This document shows positions 17,113 to 23,848 of a stretch of 43,612 nucleotides of DNA, piece after piece. Source of the stretch: an uncultured Bacilli bacterium. Its GTDB lineage: Bacteria > Bacillota_I > Bacilli_A > RF39 > UBA660. The stretch's first letter is position 1; each line of letters begins with the position of its first letter. The notes beneath the pieces were generated by a model. That model was not told where the DNA came from. It did no database searches and saw nothing but the letters and a program-made list of their open reading frames with translations. The DNA is taken from contig CATBQD010000013.1 in NCBI GenBank assembly GCA_949505625.1, positions 1-43,612 of the forward strand, in the 5' to 3' direction. A program made the translations under genes and the position numbers.

Positions 17113-17496
17113 TTACTCTTGGTTATCTTCAAATGGATAGACTATATTTGAAATCATTTGACCAGTTACGATAATATTATTTTGAAACATTTCTTCACTC
17201 ACATTAAATTCTAACCTTAAAGAAACTCTAAAATTGTTTTCCAAATAATTCATAACAAGCTCTGTAATCGAACCAATATCTTCTGTATTAGAATACATTT
17301 CTATACAAATTTTAAAAATATATGTTTTTTCTTTATAATCTAAACTGTTATATTGATTTTTTACCCATAACAGTTTTGCTACTACTAGTGGATAGCTATC
17401 TACTTTTTTCTTTGACACTAGAGCATTAGAATTAGATTCCACATAATTTTTTAATCCTGGAAAAATCATTTCTTCAAATAAATTTTCTACTATCAT
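17113..17496 (-). CDS. Tail completion / terminator-like phage protein, first gene of the tail operon
   Basis: 127 aa, mixed alpha/beta, unrecognised at exact family level. The motif QYNSLDYKEKTYIFKICIEM and the placement directly upstream of the tube protein match the small tail-terminator or head-tail joining proteins of siphophages. A headless tail would still need such a protein to cap the tube. The start at 17496 has AGGAAGGTG at a good distance. Upstream there is no further phage structural gene, only a 354-bp regulatory region. Confidence 0.55.
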   Translation of the reverse strand: MIVENLFEEMIFPGLKNYVESNSNALVSKKKVDSYPLVVAKLLWVKNQYNSLDYKEKTYIFKICIEMYSNTEDIGSITELVMNYLENNFRVSLRLEFNVSEEMFQNNIIVTGQMISNIVYPFEDNQE

Positions 17497-17626
17497 TCTT
17501 ACACCTTCCTATAAAGTAATACAAAAACTTTTCAATTTACTAACTCACTTTTTTACTTTTGGTTTATCTCCATTTAGATTTTTAGTTTTAAAAGTATTTA
17601 TATTGACTTTCTTTAAACAGCACTTA

Positions 17627-17664
17627 GAACAAACGAGCAAGGGATAGAACTCGCTTGTTCGAGT
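17627..17664 (-). promoter_or_regulatory. Inverted-repeat operator at the tail-operon transcription start
   Basis: Arms 17627-17637 and 17650-17660 read GAACAAACGAG and CTCGCTTGTTC: an 11-bp inverted repeat with one mismatch and a 12-nt spacer. A second overlapping palindrome, ACTCG-N6-CGAGT (17649-17664), shares the right arm. The group begins just downstream of the -10 box, so a bound repressor would block initiation. As RNA it could also fold into a leader hairpin; no T run follows, so it is not a terminator. Which protein binds is unknown. Confidence 0.6.
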
Positions 17665-17666
17665 AA

Positions 17667-17696
17667 TTTATAACATGAAACTAAAAATAGACACAA
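17667..17696 (-). promoter_or_regulatory. Predicted tail-operon promoter
   Basis: On the minus strand, TTGTGT (17691-17696) and TATAAA (17667-17672) are separated by 18 bp, and the predicted start near 17660 falls inside the inverted-repeat operator. The -35 box is poor, consistent with control by an activator or repressor. Confidence 0.45.
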
Positions 17697-17715
17697 TGTA
17701 GAAATCTGATAATCT

Positions 17716-17727
17716 GAACACGTGTTT
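17716..17727. promoter_or_regulatory. SOS-box-like LexA site
   Basis: GAACACGTGTTT contains a perfect 10-bp palindrome (AACACGTGTT) and fits the central part of the Gram-positive LexA consensus CGAACRNRYGTTYC, except for the two outermost bases. It lies about 20 bp upstream of the predicted tail -35 box and about 55 bp before the divergent lipoprotein promoter. A LexA-type DNA-binding protein is encoded 1 kb away. Confidence 0.45.
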
Positions 17728-17781
17728 ATGTTTTCTATAAAATATTTTAATTGACACTTTCATTATTTATTTCACTTTTTT

Positions 17782-17811
17782 TTCACAAAACAAAGAGTAA
17801 TATGATATACT
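17782..17811 (+). promoter_or_regulatory. Promoter of the 267-aa lipoprotein gene
   Basis: TTCACA (17782-17787) and TATACT (17806-17811) have an 18-bp spacer. AAGGAG at 17834-17839 precedes the ATG at 17851. Confidence 0.6.
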
Positions 17812-17850
17812 ATATACAGCACTACAAGCTTTAAAGGAGTGATTTAGATA

Positions 17851-18654
17851 ATGAAAAAAATACTTGTAATCGCGTTTTGTGCTTTCTTATTATGTGGTTG
17901 TGGTAAGAAAGAAGATGGATGGGAAAAGAAGATACAACTTTCTACTTTAGAAATAGAAGACAGTTATATTACAGGGCAAATAAAAAACTTAGAAGACAAA
18001 GCTTATAAACTTACACTAACAGTAGAACTTAAAAGTGGTAGTTTAACAGTTGACAATACTTGCTATGAAACAATAAAACCAAATGAAACAAGAGATTTAA
18101 AATGTCTCATACTAAGTGATAGTGTTACTGATTCTTATACAGCTGAAGTAAAAACTGTTACTTTAAATGAAATGGATATTCCTGAACTAAAAGAAGGAGA
18201 AATTACTAGAGAAACATTAGAATATCATTTTGAAGATATCTATGATGCTCATACTCTAAACTTTGTTTCTTTAATGTCTTCCTTTGATGATATACAATAT
18301 CCATATATTGATAAAATCGAATATAAAGAGGATAAAGTTACTTTTACTGGTAATTTTACAAAAGATAAGAACTTTGTCTCATATGTAGAAAGCTTTGATG
18401 CAAAAACATCTAAATTGGCATATGCATTTTTCTATGCTTCTGTTAATAATGATAGCGAATATACAAATAGTCTTCTTACAAAAATATCTTTAATGCCTTC
18501 TATTTCTACTAGTTCATCTGATTCTCTAGCAATTAATAGAGCTTTGAAAAGAACAGATATCAAAGATGGATATTGTATTAATGCTGGAAATTGGTGTATT
18601 TCAACTAAAACAGATGGTTCTTTAAACTCTTATCTTATTCTACCAAAACATTAA
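17851..18654 (+). CDS. Predicted lipoprotein of unknown function, divergent from the tail operon
   Basis: 267 aa. A lipoprotein signal (MKKILVIAFCAFLLCGC, lipobox LCGC) is followed by an extracellular domain. Residues about 25-110 look like a beta-sandwich of the FxxLxC type seen in Firmicute surface lipoproteins (ITGQIKNLEDKAYKLTLTVE). The rest is unrecognised and ends with a Cys pair (GYCINAGNWCIST). It is transcribed away from the tail operon and shares a regulatory region with it, so it might protect the producer or alter the surface. No function can be assigned from motifs. Its stop overlaps a hairpin shared with the convergent regulator gene. Confidence 0.7.
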   Translation: MKKILVIAFCAFLLCGCGKKEDGWEKKIQLSTLEIEDSYITGQIKNLEDKAYKLTLTVELKSGSLTVDNTCYETIKPNETRDLKCLILSDSVTDSYTAEVKTVTLNEMDIPELKEGEITRETLEYHFEDIYDAHTLNFVSLMSSFDDIQYPYIDKIEYKEDKVTFTGNFTKDKNFVSYVESFDAKTSKLAYAFFYASVNNDSEYTNSLLTKISLMPSISTSSSDSLAINRALKRTDIKDGYCINAGNWCISTKTDGSLNSYLILPKH

Positions 18655-18683
18655 ACTATTGTTCATTCAATAGTTTTTTTATA
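18653..18683 (+). terminator. Terminator between convergent lipoprotein and LexA-like genes
   Basis: Arms AAACTATTG and CAATAGTTT (18653-18661, 18668-18676) with a 6-nt loop are followed by a T run on the plus strand. The hairpin overlaps both stop codons. Confidence 0.75.
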
Positions 18684-18886
18684 ACTTTAATCGTTCTTGG
18701 TTTTCCAGCTTCTGTTATTACATAACCCTTTTCCTCTAATATCATAACGATATTAAAAATACTACTAAAATTTTTCATATCTAAAAGTTTCGCTATTTCA
18801 CGATAAGTTGGAGAATATCCATTGTTATCCCAAAAGGAAATAATAGCACATAATACGGCCTGTTGTTTATACGTTAATTTTTTCAT
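18656..18886 (-). CDS. LexA DNA-binding-domain protein lacking the peptidase domain
   Basis: 76 aa. The whole protein matches the winged helix at the N-terminus of LexA: LTYKQQAVLCAIISFWDNNG, YSPTYREIAKLL, LEEKGYVITEAGKPRTIKVI (the KPR.I end of the LexA DNA-binding domain). The S24-type autopeptidase half with its Ser/Lys dyad and cleavage site is absent, so it cannot self-cleave and may not dimerise like LexA. It ends naturally at a terminator rather than at a frameshift. It lies at the end of a three-gene unit next to the tail operon. It may act as a dedicated regulator or anti-repressor by competing for LexA-like sites; the target is unknown. Confidence 0.75.
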   Translation of the reverse strand: MKKLTYKQQAVLCAIISFWDNNGYSPTYREIAKLLDMKNFSSIFNIVMILEEKGYVITEAGKPRTIKVIKKLLNEQ

Positions 18887-18905
18887 AGTTTTCTCCTCTT
18901 CTTAT

Positions 18906-19331
18906 TTATTTTGAAACTAAATTTCTTTCTTTTCCTGTTTGCTTTTCGACATAACAAATTAATTCTTTTTCTAGTTTCCAATAATATAAATCTAAATTAG
19001 ATTGACAAATTACTTTATATAAAAAATTAAAAAATTGATCTTTTACGAATTTTTTATTATATTTATTACTAACATAAAAATTAAAAATATGATTTTCATT
19101 TTCTAATTGATCTCTTTGGTCAAAAAAGATATCCATTTTTTTACTTTGAAAAGAACAATATTTTTTTATATCTCTTTCTAGCATTTGATAATATAAAGAT
19201 TCAATATAATGACTGTATTCTTCATATAACCATAGTAAATAATCATCTATAAAGGAAAATTCATTCTTTTTTTTATACTTTCTTTCCATATAAAGCAAAA
19301 ATGATATATCATTTATTTTTACATAAGACAC
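18906..19331 (-). CDS. Unknown small protein, paralogue of its upstream neighbour
   Basis: About 141 aa from a GTG at 19329-19331, with GAGG 10 nt upstream; in-frame ATG 19340 and TTG 19352 are alternatives that overlap the upstream gene. Rich in Tyr, Lys, Glu and Phe, helical, no signal peptide. The first 60 residues (MERKYKKKNEFSFIDDYLLW, then YYQMLERDIKKYCSFQSKKM) align with the 61-aa upstream protein. The C-terminal about 80 residues are unique and hydrophobic-aromatic. No known family recognised. It is followed 19 bp later by the LexA-like gene, so the three genes probably form one unit. Confidence 0.55.
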   Translation of the reverse strand: MSYVKINDISFLLYMERKYKKKNEFSFIDDYLLWLYEEYSHYIESLYYQMLERDIKKYCSFQSKKMDIFFDQRDQLENENHIFNFYVSNKYNKKFVKDQFFNFLYKVICQSNLDLYYWKLEKELICYVEKQTGKERNLVSK

Positions 19332-19332
19332 T

Positions 19333-19518
19333 TTAATCATTCCTCTTTTCAATTTGTAATTTGCTATATAAAATAATATCCTCTTCCAATGTTTGATAAT
19401 ATTTCATTTTATTGGAGCATGTAAAATCCTTATATAAAAAAAATAGATATTCATCTATCGTTTTAAAACCTTTTTGATATTTTTTTGTTAAATAAGTAAG
19501 GAAATCATTTTTCATCAT
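19333..19518 (-). CDS. Unknown 61-aa protein sharing a domain with the next gene
   Basis: The sequence LTKKYQKGFKTIDEYLFFLY followed by YYQTLEEDIILYSKLQIEKR matches the N-terminal half of the downstream protein (pattern KYxK..ID.YL..LY...YYQ.LE.DI..Y). A good AGAGGT site lies 7 nt before the ATG. No known family is recognised. The pair looks like a duplicated domain with one copy extended. Confidence 0.55.
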   Translation of the reverse strand: MMKNDFLTYLTKKYQKGFKTIDEYLFFLYKDFTCSNKMKYYQTLEEDIILYSKLQIEKRND

Positions 19519-19542
19519 AAATAAAACCTCTTTTCTAAATAC

Positions 19543-19574
19543 AAAAAAGATACTATGATTTCATAATATCTTTT
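19543..19574 (-). terminator. Terminator of the ATPase-TOPRIM operon
   Basis: A long imperfect hairpin (AAAAGATA/TATCTTTT plus inner TATGA/TCATA) overlaps the end of the TOPRIM-like gene and is followed by a T run on the minus strand. Confidence 0.65.
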
Positions 19575-20188
19575 ACTTTTGGGCAATCAATCCCAACCTC
19601 ATAACATAATAGTGATAAATTAGAGCATAATTTTGAACAGATTAAATTAAAATCTAAAGCTTCTAACAAGCCTTCTACTCTAGTTCCTTTAAAATATGTT
19701 TTATTTTTCTTTTTAAATAAATATTGTATTTGTTCTAAACCATTGTTCCCTTTTATCGCTGTAGTAAGTGGCAACCCTAAAAACTTTAAAACTCCTTTTT
19801 TATCTATCATAATAAAATCTTCAATCGTTTTATCGGCAACCAAACGAATGACCTTTTTTGCACCTGCTTTTTTTAATTCATCTTCTAACTTATCTTTATC
19901 TACAATTGGATGAGTACCATACTCATACCCATCACTATCATAGCATAACACAACAGTTACTTCATCTTTTTTGCGGTACTTAGACATAACCTCATTTTGA
20001 AACTTTGCCAATAATTTATGTTTAAAACGATTTATGCTTTTTGTACAAACTATGTCAAATTTATCTACATTAAATTTAGCTGTTGGAAGCTTTGTTCTCA
20101 TATAGGCCTTTACTTTTTGATAAAATTCTTCTTCTGTTTGACCTTCTACATATAATATAACACATTTTTTAAAATCATTTTTGGACAT
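19553..20188 (-). CDS. TOPRIM-like protein of an ATPase-linked defence pair (RloB/AriB-like)
   Basis: 211 aa. The N-terminal motif ILYVEGQTEEEFYQKV is the EG.TE..F signature of RloB/DUF4276/DUF4435-type TOPRIM-like proteins. VVLCYDSDGYEYG supplies the DxD motif, and ADKTIEDFIMID a further acidic position. Such proteins are the nuclease or effector partners of OLD-like ATPases (AriA-AriB in PARIS, RloA-RloB). Its start overlaps the ATPase gene by 14 bp, implying coupled translation and a complex. A terminator closes the operon. Which family it belongs to cannot be settled without a profile search. Confidence 0.65.
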   Translation of the reverse strand: MSKNDFKKCVILYVEGQTEEEFYQKVKAYMRTKLPTAKFNVDKFDIVCTKSINRFKHKLLAKFQNEVMSKYRKKDEVTVVLCYDSDGYEYGTHPIVDKDKLEDELKKAGAKKVIRLVADKTIEDFIMIDKKGVLKFLGLPLTTAIKGNNGLEQIQYLFKKKNKTYFKGTRVEGLLEALDFNLICSKLCSNLSLLCYEVGIDCPKVKDIMKS

Positions 20189-21467
20189 AAGACTCTAACA
20201 CTTCCAAATCTTCTTTTGTGCCATTCATCAAGTCAAACAAATAATCCCCTGTTAACATATCCATATCACTAGATGCATTCATTAATTTTTTTACTGCATT
20301 ATCTTTTATTTTATAAAAACACGCTAATCCGTTATTATTTGGTATTCCCAAATATAAGTTTGTTGGATTTAAATAATTAATTAAATATGGAGAATGACTC
20401 GTAATCAATAATTTTGAGTTCTCTATAAAACTATCTAATGATATTAAATACTTCTGTAATAATTGTGGATGAACTGAATTCTCTGGTTCCTCTATCATAA
20501 TAAAAGAACATTCATTAATCTCTGCTAAAGTTAAACAACTAAAAATTAATAAAATTCTTTGTGCTCCATCTGACATCCACTCAAATGGAATTGCATTTTC
20601 CAAGTTTTTATCTTTTACATATAAACTATATTTAATATCAGAAACCTTAAAAGGCGCTTCATCATTTACTTTAGCCTTAAAAAATGTATCTGGATCAATT
20701 TCAAAAGATTTTACTTTCATATCCTCTATATTAGGAAATAACTCCAAATAAGTATTTACAATTAATTCATATCGTTCAGGATAATTTTCCTCAATATAAG
20801 ATAAAATTCTTGGCACATTACCATCTCTTAATAAACCAGACATGGTATCATCTTTTAATACAAACGGATTATATTTGTAATAGCGAGACGCTTCAAAATG
20901 TTGTTCAATATAAATACTAATATTATTGAGCGCTTTTACTAAATCTAAATAGAAAAGGTCATCATAAGCTAATAATTTATTAATTATCAATTCATGAGCA
21001 GCAATCTTTATCTTTCTATCACAAGAACCAGTGATAGAAGACTTATATGTTGCCTCGTTTCCATTCCTTTCTATATATTGTGTATATTTTTGAGATTCTT
21101 GTGTAGCTTTCACTTTCAAATATTCTTTTTTTATTTCTCCGTTTCCTTTTTTAGAGGTCCAATCAAAAGAATATCCATAAATAACTCTTTGCATTTGTCC
21201 TTTTATCTCAACTGTGAATTCCATTTCAAATTCGAAACATTTTTTTTCAATATGCTTATTATATGGTAGTCCATTTTTCCAACACATCATATTCTCTCTA
21301 ATTTCCTCTTTTTTATTAATAAAATCAATTCCAAAATCTATTGCTTTTATTATATTTGATTTTCCATAATTATTGAGAGCCAAAAGGCTTGTTATTTTTC
21401 CAAGCTTTAAATCAACTGATTGAACATTTTTAAATCCATTTATAGTGAATCTATCAATATTAATCAT
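20175..21467 (-). CDS. OLD/RloA-like AAA ATPase of a two-gene defence system
   Basis: About 430 aa from the ATG at 21465-21467, chosen because AAGGGGATG lies 7 nt upstream and the family start (MINIDRFTINGFKNVQSVDL) aligns there; an ATG at 21509 also has a good site. The P-loop ALNNYGKSN has Ala in place of the first Gly. Later come the signature region WMSDGAQRILLI, Walker B SFIMIEEPENSVHP and the switch ITSHSPYLINYL. The layout is an SMC/ABC-like head with an insertion of about 220 residues. In PARIS and related class 4 OLD systems the ATPase senses phage proteins and activates the TOPRIM partner. The assignment as defence comes from domain pairing. Confidence 0.75.
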   Translation of the reverse strand: MINIDRFTINGFKNVQSVDLKLGKITSLLALNNYGKSNIIKAIDFGIDFINKKEEIRENMMCWKNGLPYNKHIEKKCFEFEMEFTVEIKGQMQRVIYGYSFDWTSKKGNGEIKKEYLKVKATQESQKYTQYIERNGNEATYKSSITGSCDRKIKIAAHELIINKLLAYDDLFYLDLVKALNNISIYIEQHFEASRYYKYNPFVLKDDTMSGLLRDGNVPRILSYIEENYPERYELIVNTYLELFPNIEDMKVKSFEIDPDTFFKAKVNDEAPFKVSDIKYSLYVKDKNLENAIPFEWMSDGAQRILLIFSCLTLAEINECSFIMIEEPENSVHPQLLQKYLISLDSFIENSKLLITSHSPYLINYLNPTNLYLGIPNNNGLACFYKIKDNAVKKLMNASSDMDMLTGDYLFDLMNGTKEDLEVLESYVQK

Positions 21468-21580
21468 AAATTCATCCCCTTTACATAAAACAATTTGAAT
21501 ATCTACCATAATTTTATCCTCTTTTCTAAAAAAAATCAACGTTTTATTGTTTTTTTACTTTATTATTATCATCTTTTTGT

Positions 21581-21586
21581 ATTATA
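21581..21586 (-). promoter_or_regulatory. -10 box upstream of the ATPase-TOPRIM operon
   Basis: TATAAT on the minus strand about 115 bp before the predicted start. No good -35 box lies at 16-18 bp, so expression may need an activator or the true promoter may lie elsewhere. Confidence 0.35.
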
Positions 21587-21701
21587 TGAAAATAATAGTA
21601 AAATTTTTGTCGTTTTTAATTTAAGTTACCCCAGTATATAGAATTATTTATATTTTTAAATAAATCACTACTAAAATTTCAACTTCTTCTTGTTTAGGTA
21701 A

Positions 21702-21725
21702 TAAAAAAAGACAGATTATCTGTCT
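21702..21725 (-). terminator. Terminator of the ArpU-like regulator gene
   Basis: Arms AGACAGA/TCTGTCT (21709-21715, 21719-21725) with a 3-nt loop are followed by a T7 run on the minus strand directly after the stop codon. Confidence 0.8.
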
Positions 21726-22149
21726 ATTCTGTAAGTCCGAATCGGAGCGCTATTTTAACGTAACAACTTTTCTTAATCCAACGCACTGTTTTTACAGAAC
21801 TATGTAGCAAATCACAAAGCTCACATTCTGTCTTATGCTCCTCAATACAATATTTGAAAATTAATTTTTCTTCCTCTGTAAAATTTGCTTTCAATGTTCT
21901 TAACTTTGTATTAAAACTCTGAATTTCAAAAATTAATGGTTCTCTTTTAAGAGTAGCAGTTAAAACAGGGTTAGAAACTCTTCCATTCACATAGATTTCT
22001 TTATTGGTATGTGCTGATAATGCATCGTCCTTATAAAATTTCACTAACAATTTTTTTGAGTTATATTCATCAAATAAATGATGAACATTTCTAATAATAT
22101 CTTTTAGTTCATATTTACTTAAGCATTCCTTTGAAAGTAGTACCTTCAT
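21724..22149 (-). CDS. ArpU/RinA-like phage late transcription regulator
   Basis: 141 aa. The C-terminal half (FTEEEKLIFKYCIEEHKTEC, then ELCDLLHSSVKTVRWIKKSC) is a sigma-region-4-like helix-turn-helix of the type found in ArpU/RinA regulators, which switch on late genes in Firmicute phages. The N-terminal about 80 residues contain a variable domain with TLKREPLIFEIQSFN. Its own promoter and terminator make it monocistronic. It is the only phage-type transcription factor in the window and the best candidate activator of the tail operon 4 kb downstream, though the ATPase pair and LexA-like unit lie in between. Confidence 0.65.
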   Translation of the reverse strand: MKVLLSKECLSKYELKDIIRNVHHLFDEYNSKKLLVKFYKDDALSAHTNKEIYVNGRVSNPVLTATLKREPLIFEIQSFNTKLRTLKANFTEEEKLIFKYCIEEHKTECELCDLLHSSVKTVRWIKKSCYVKIALRFGLTE

Positions 22150-22176
22150 ATTTCTCCCCCTGACTAATTGACTTAT

Positions 22177-22204
22177 ATTCTAACTGATTTCCAAAAAATG
22201 TCAA
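22177..22204 (-). promoter_or_regulatory. Promoter of the ArpU-like gene
   Basis: TTGACA (22199-22204) and TAGAAT (22177-22182) with a 16-bp spacer, followed by a very strong GGGGGAG site before the ATG. Upstream (22209-22306) inverted copies of TTTTGCAC/GTGCAAAA and an ATAGAG/CTCTAT hairpin are visible and could be operator elements. Confidence 0.65.
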
Positions 22205-22403
22205 GCTATTTTGCACACTTTTATGCATTTTTGCATTCATAAAATATAAAAAAATAGAGCTTTCAATAAAAAAACTCTATCTATAACAAGTATATCATGT
22301 AAAAAGTGCAAAAGGAAGTACCAATATGGGACCATATTTCAGGAATTTATAAGTTAAGTTTCAACTCTTAAAAAATCATAAAATTATTATTTATTAGTAC
22401 ACT

Positions 22404-22431
22404 AAAAAAAACATGATTACTTACCATGTTT
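22404..22431 (-). terminator. Terminator of the MazG-NUDIX gene
   Basis: AAACATG/CATGTTT arms (22425-22431, 22409-22415) with a 9-nt loop and a T run on the minus strand; the stem overlaps the last codons. Confidence 0.75.
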
Positions 22432-23847
22432 CTCTTCATAACAATCTGTAATGATTTCATTTCCAGATGTATTTTCTACATATTCATCTAATACTTCAAA
22501 ATATTTAACCGCGCCACTTTTATTTTGAAACTTCTTTTCTAATAAACCAGAAGTATTATGAATCATTAATCCTACTAAATAATGATTACTTTCTTCATTT
22601 AAAACAACTGAAAAACGAATTCCGTTTCTAATAAAATCTTTTCTAGTGATAATATTTTGATATTCTCCTCTACTTTTTAACCCCTTTAATTTCTTTTTTA
22701 TATTTACCCTTTTACTCTTTACTTTAGATAATAACATTTGATATAATCCTTCTTTTAGAAAATCTGGATCAAAATCTTCTATTGTTATCCCTATTTCAAC
22801 TTCTTTTTCTTCTTTTATTCTTTTCCCTTTTATTCTTTTCTTTTTTCCATTTAATAATTTTATGACATCATTAATTTTTAATTCTACAAAACTAACGATT
22901 TCTTCCTTGTCATAATTTTTAAAATCTAATAGTGAAAAATGATGGATGTCTAAATAATAAAAATATTGAAATTCTCTAATAATATAATCCTCTTTTATTC
23001 TTTTATCACAAACTCTTTTTTCTAAAAAAGTAAGATCTTCGAATAAGACGTTTAACCCCGTTTCTTCTTCTATTTCACGTACGCCACCTTTTAATGTTTC
23101 CCCAGACATTAAGTGGCCACCTGCTGTAATCTCCAAATATTCTTTTTCATGAACATTGTTATGCTTTGGATTTTTAAGTTGAAAATATACTTTATTTCCG
23201 CTTAATATCAAGCAACCTATTACTTTATGATAAAGCCCCAATTCATGTGCTTTCTTTTTTTCAGAATACCCAAGATATCTTTCTTCCTCATCATAAATAT
23301 CGATATACTCTGTCTTTTTCTTTTCAAATCGATTTAAAAATCCAGTTGCATCTTCTACCATATCCCCAAATTCTTTTATCATATCTAAATTATGTTCTAA
23401 TGCGATATTGTAAGTAATCATAAATAGTTTCAAAATTCTGTCTTTTGCAAAATCATGACTGGTTCTAAAACCGATTCTTTCTTTTTTAAATCTACAGTTA
23501 CTCATTTCCATGATGATTTCTGAAAGCTGTCCTAAAAGAATAGGAAGCGAATTGATATCACAATTTGGTTTTTTTAAATCTTTTATATCATACATATCAA
23601 TATTTAAGAGATGTCCTAAATTGATTAACTGTAACAAAACATCTGATAGTTCATCTCCTAAATTATCAATCTTTCTCCCCTTTTCATTCACGTAAGAATT
23701 AGAATATAAAACATTATATACATGACCTACTTGTACATAAAGTTCATTTAAATAATCTTTTGCTTCCCACTTTTTTTCTTTTGTTTTGTCAAACCCTTGA
23801 ACTAATAAGATCGCATTTTCATAATGTGTATCTAAAAATTCTATCAT
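22417..23847 (-). CDS. Tandem MazG-like and NUDIX hydrolase fusion protein
   Basis: 476 aa. Residues about 1-90 resemble a MazG-type nucleotide pyrophosphohydrolase (DELSDVLLQLINLGHLLNID, ExxD pattern). Residues about 100-180 look like a second MazG-like unit (LGQLSEIIMEMSNCRFKKER; EFGDMVEDATGFLNRF). Residues about 190-330 are a NUDIX domain with box GHLMSGETLKGGVREIEEET. The spacing between the first Glu and REI is six rather than the usual seven residues. The C-terminal about 100 residues are unrecognised. Both enzyme types hydrolyse nucleoside di- and triphosphates or dinucleotides, often to clean the pool of modified nucleotides. It starts 2 bp after the radical SAM gene ends, so the two are almost certainly coupled. 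The substrate is unknown. Confidence 0.8.
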   Translation of the reverse strand: MIEFLDTHYENAILLVQGFDKTKEKKWEAKDYLNELYVQVGHVYNVLYSNSYVNEKGRKIDNLGDELSDVLLQLINLGHLLNIDMYDIKDLKKPNCDINSLPILLGQLSEIIMEMSNCRFKKERIGFRTSHDFAKDRILKLFMITYNIALEHNLDMIKEFGDMVEDATGFLNRFEKKKTEYIDIYDEEERYLGYSEKKKAHELGLYHKVIGCLILSGNKVYFQLKNPKHNNVHEKEYLEITAGGHLMSGETLKGGVREIEEETGLNVLFEDLTFLEKRVCDKRIKEDYIIREFQYFYYLDIHHFSLLDFKNYDKEEIVSFVELKINDVIKLLNGKKKRIKGKRIKEEKEVEIGITIEDFDPDFLKEGLYQMLLSKVKSKRVNIKKKLKGLKSRGEYQNIITRKDFIRNGIRFSVVLNEESNHYLVGLMIHNTSGLLEKKFQNKSGAVKYFEVLDEYVENTSGNEIITDCYEEKHGK

Positions 23848-23848
23848 T

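Larger units (their letters stand above)
17497..17850. promoter_or_regulatory. Divergent regulatory region between tail operon and lipoprotein gene
   Basis: 354 bp without a gene. From left to right it holds an about 165-nt untranslated leader of the tail operon with an ATG-proximal AGGAAGGTG, an inverted-repeat operator (17627-17664), a minus-strand promoter (-10 17667-17672, -35 17691-17696), an SOS-box-like palindrome (17716-17727), an isolated TTGACA on the plus strand (17751-17756) with no good -10, and the promoter of the lipoprotein gene (17782-17811). Confidence 0.6.

Noticed and set aside
17751-17756. Second plus-strand promoter from an isolated TTGACA
   Set aside because: No acceptable -10 box lies 16-18 bp downstream.
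17497-22416. Missing phage head genes hidden in the small unknown genes
   Set aside because: None of the proteins here has the size or motifs of terminase, portal or major capsid; they are regulators, a lipoprotein, small unknown proteins and an ATPase-TOPRIM pair.
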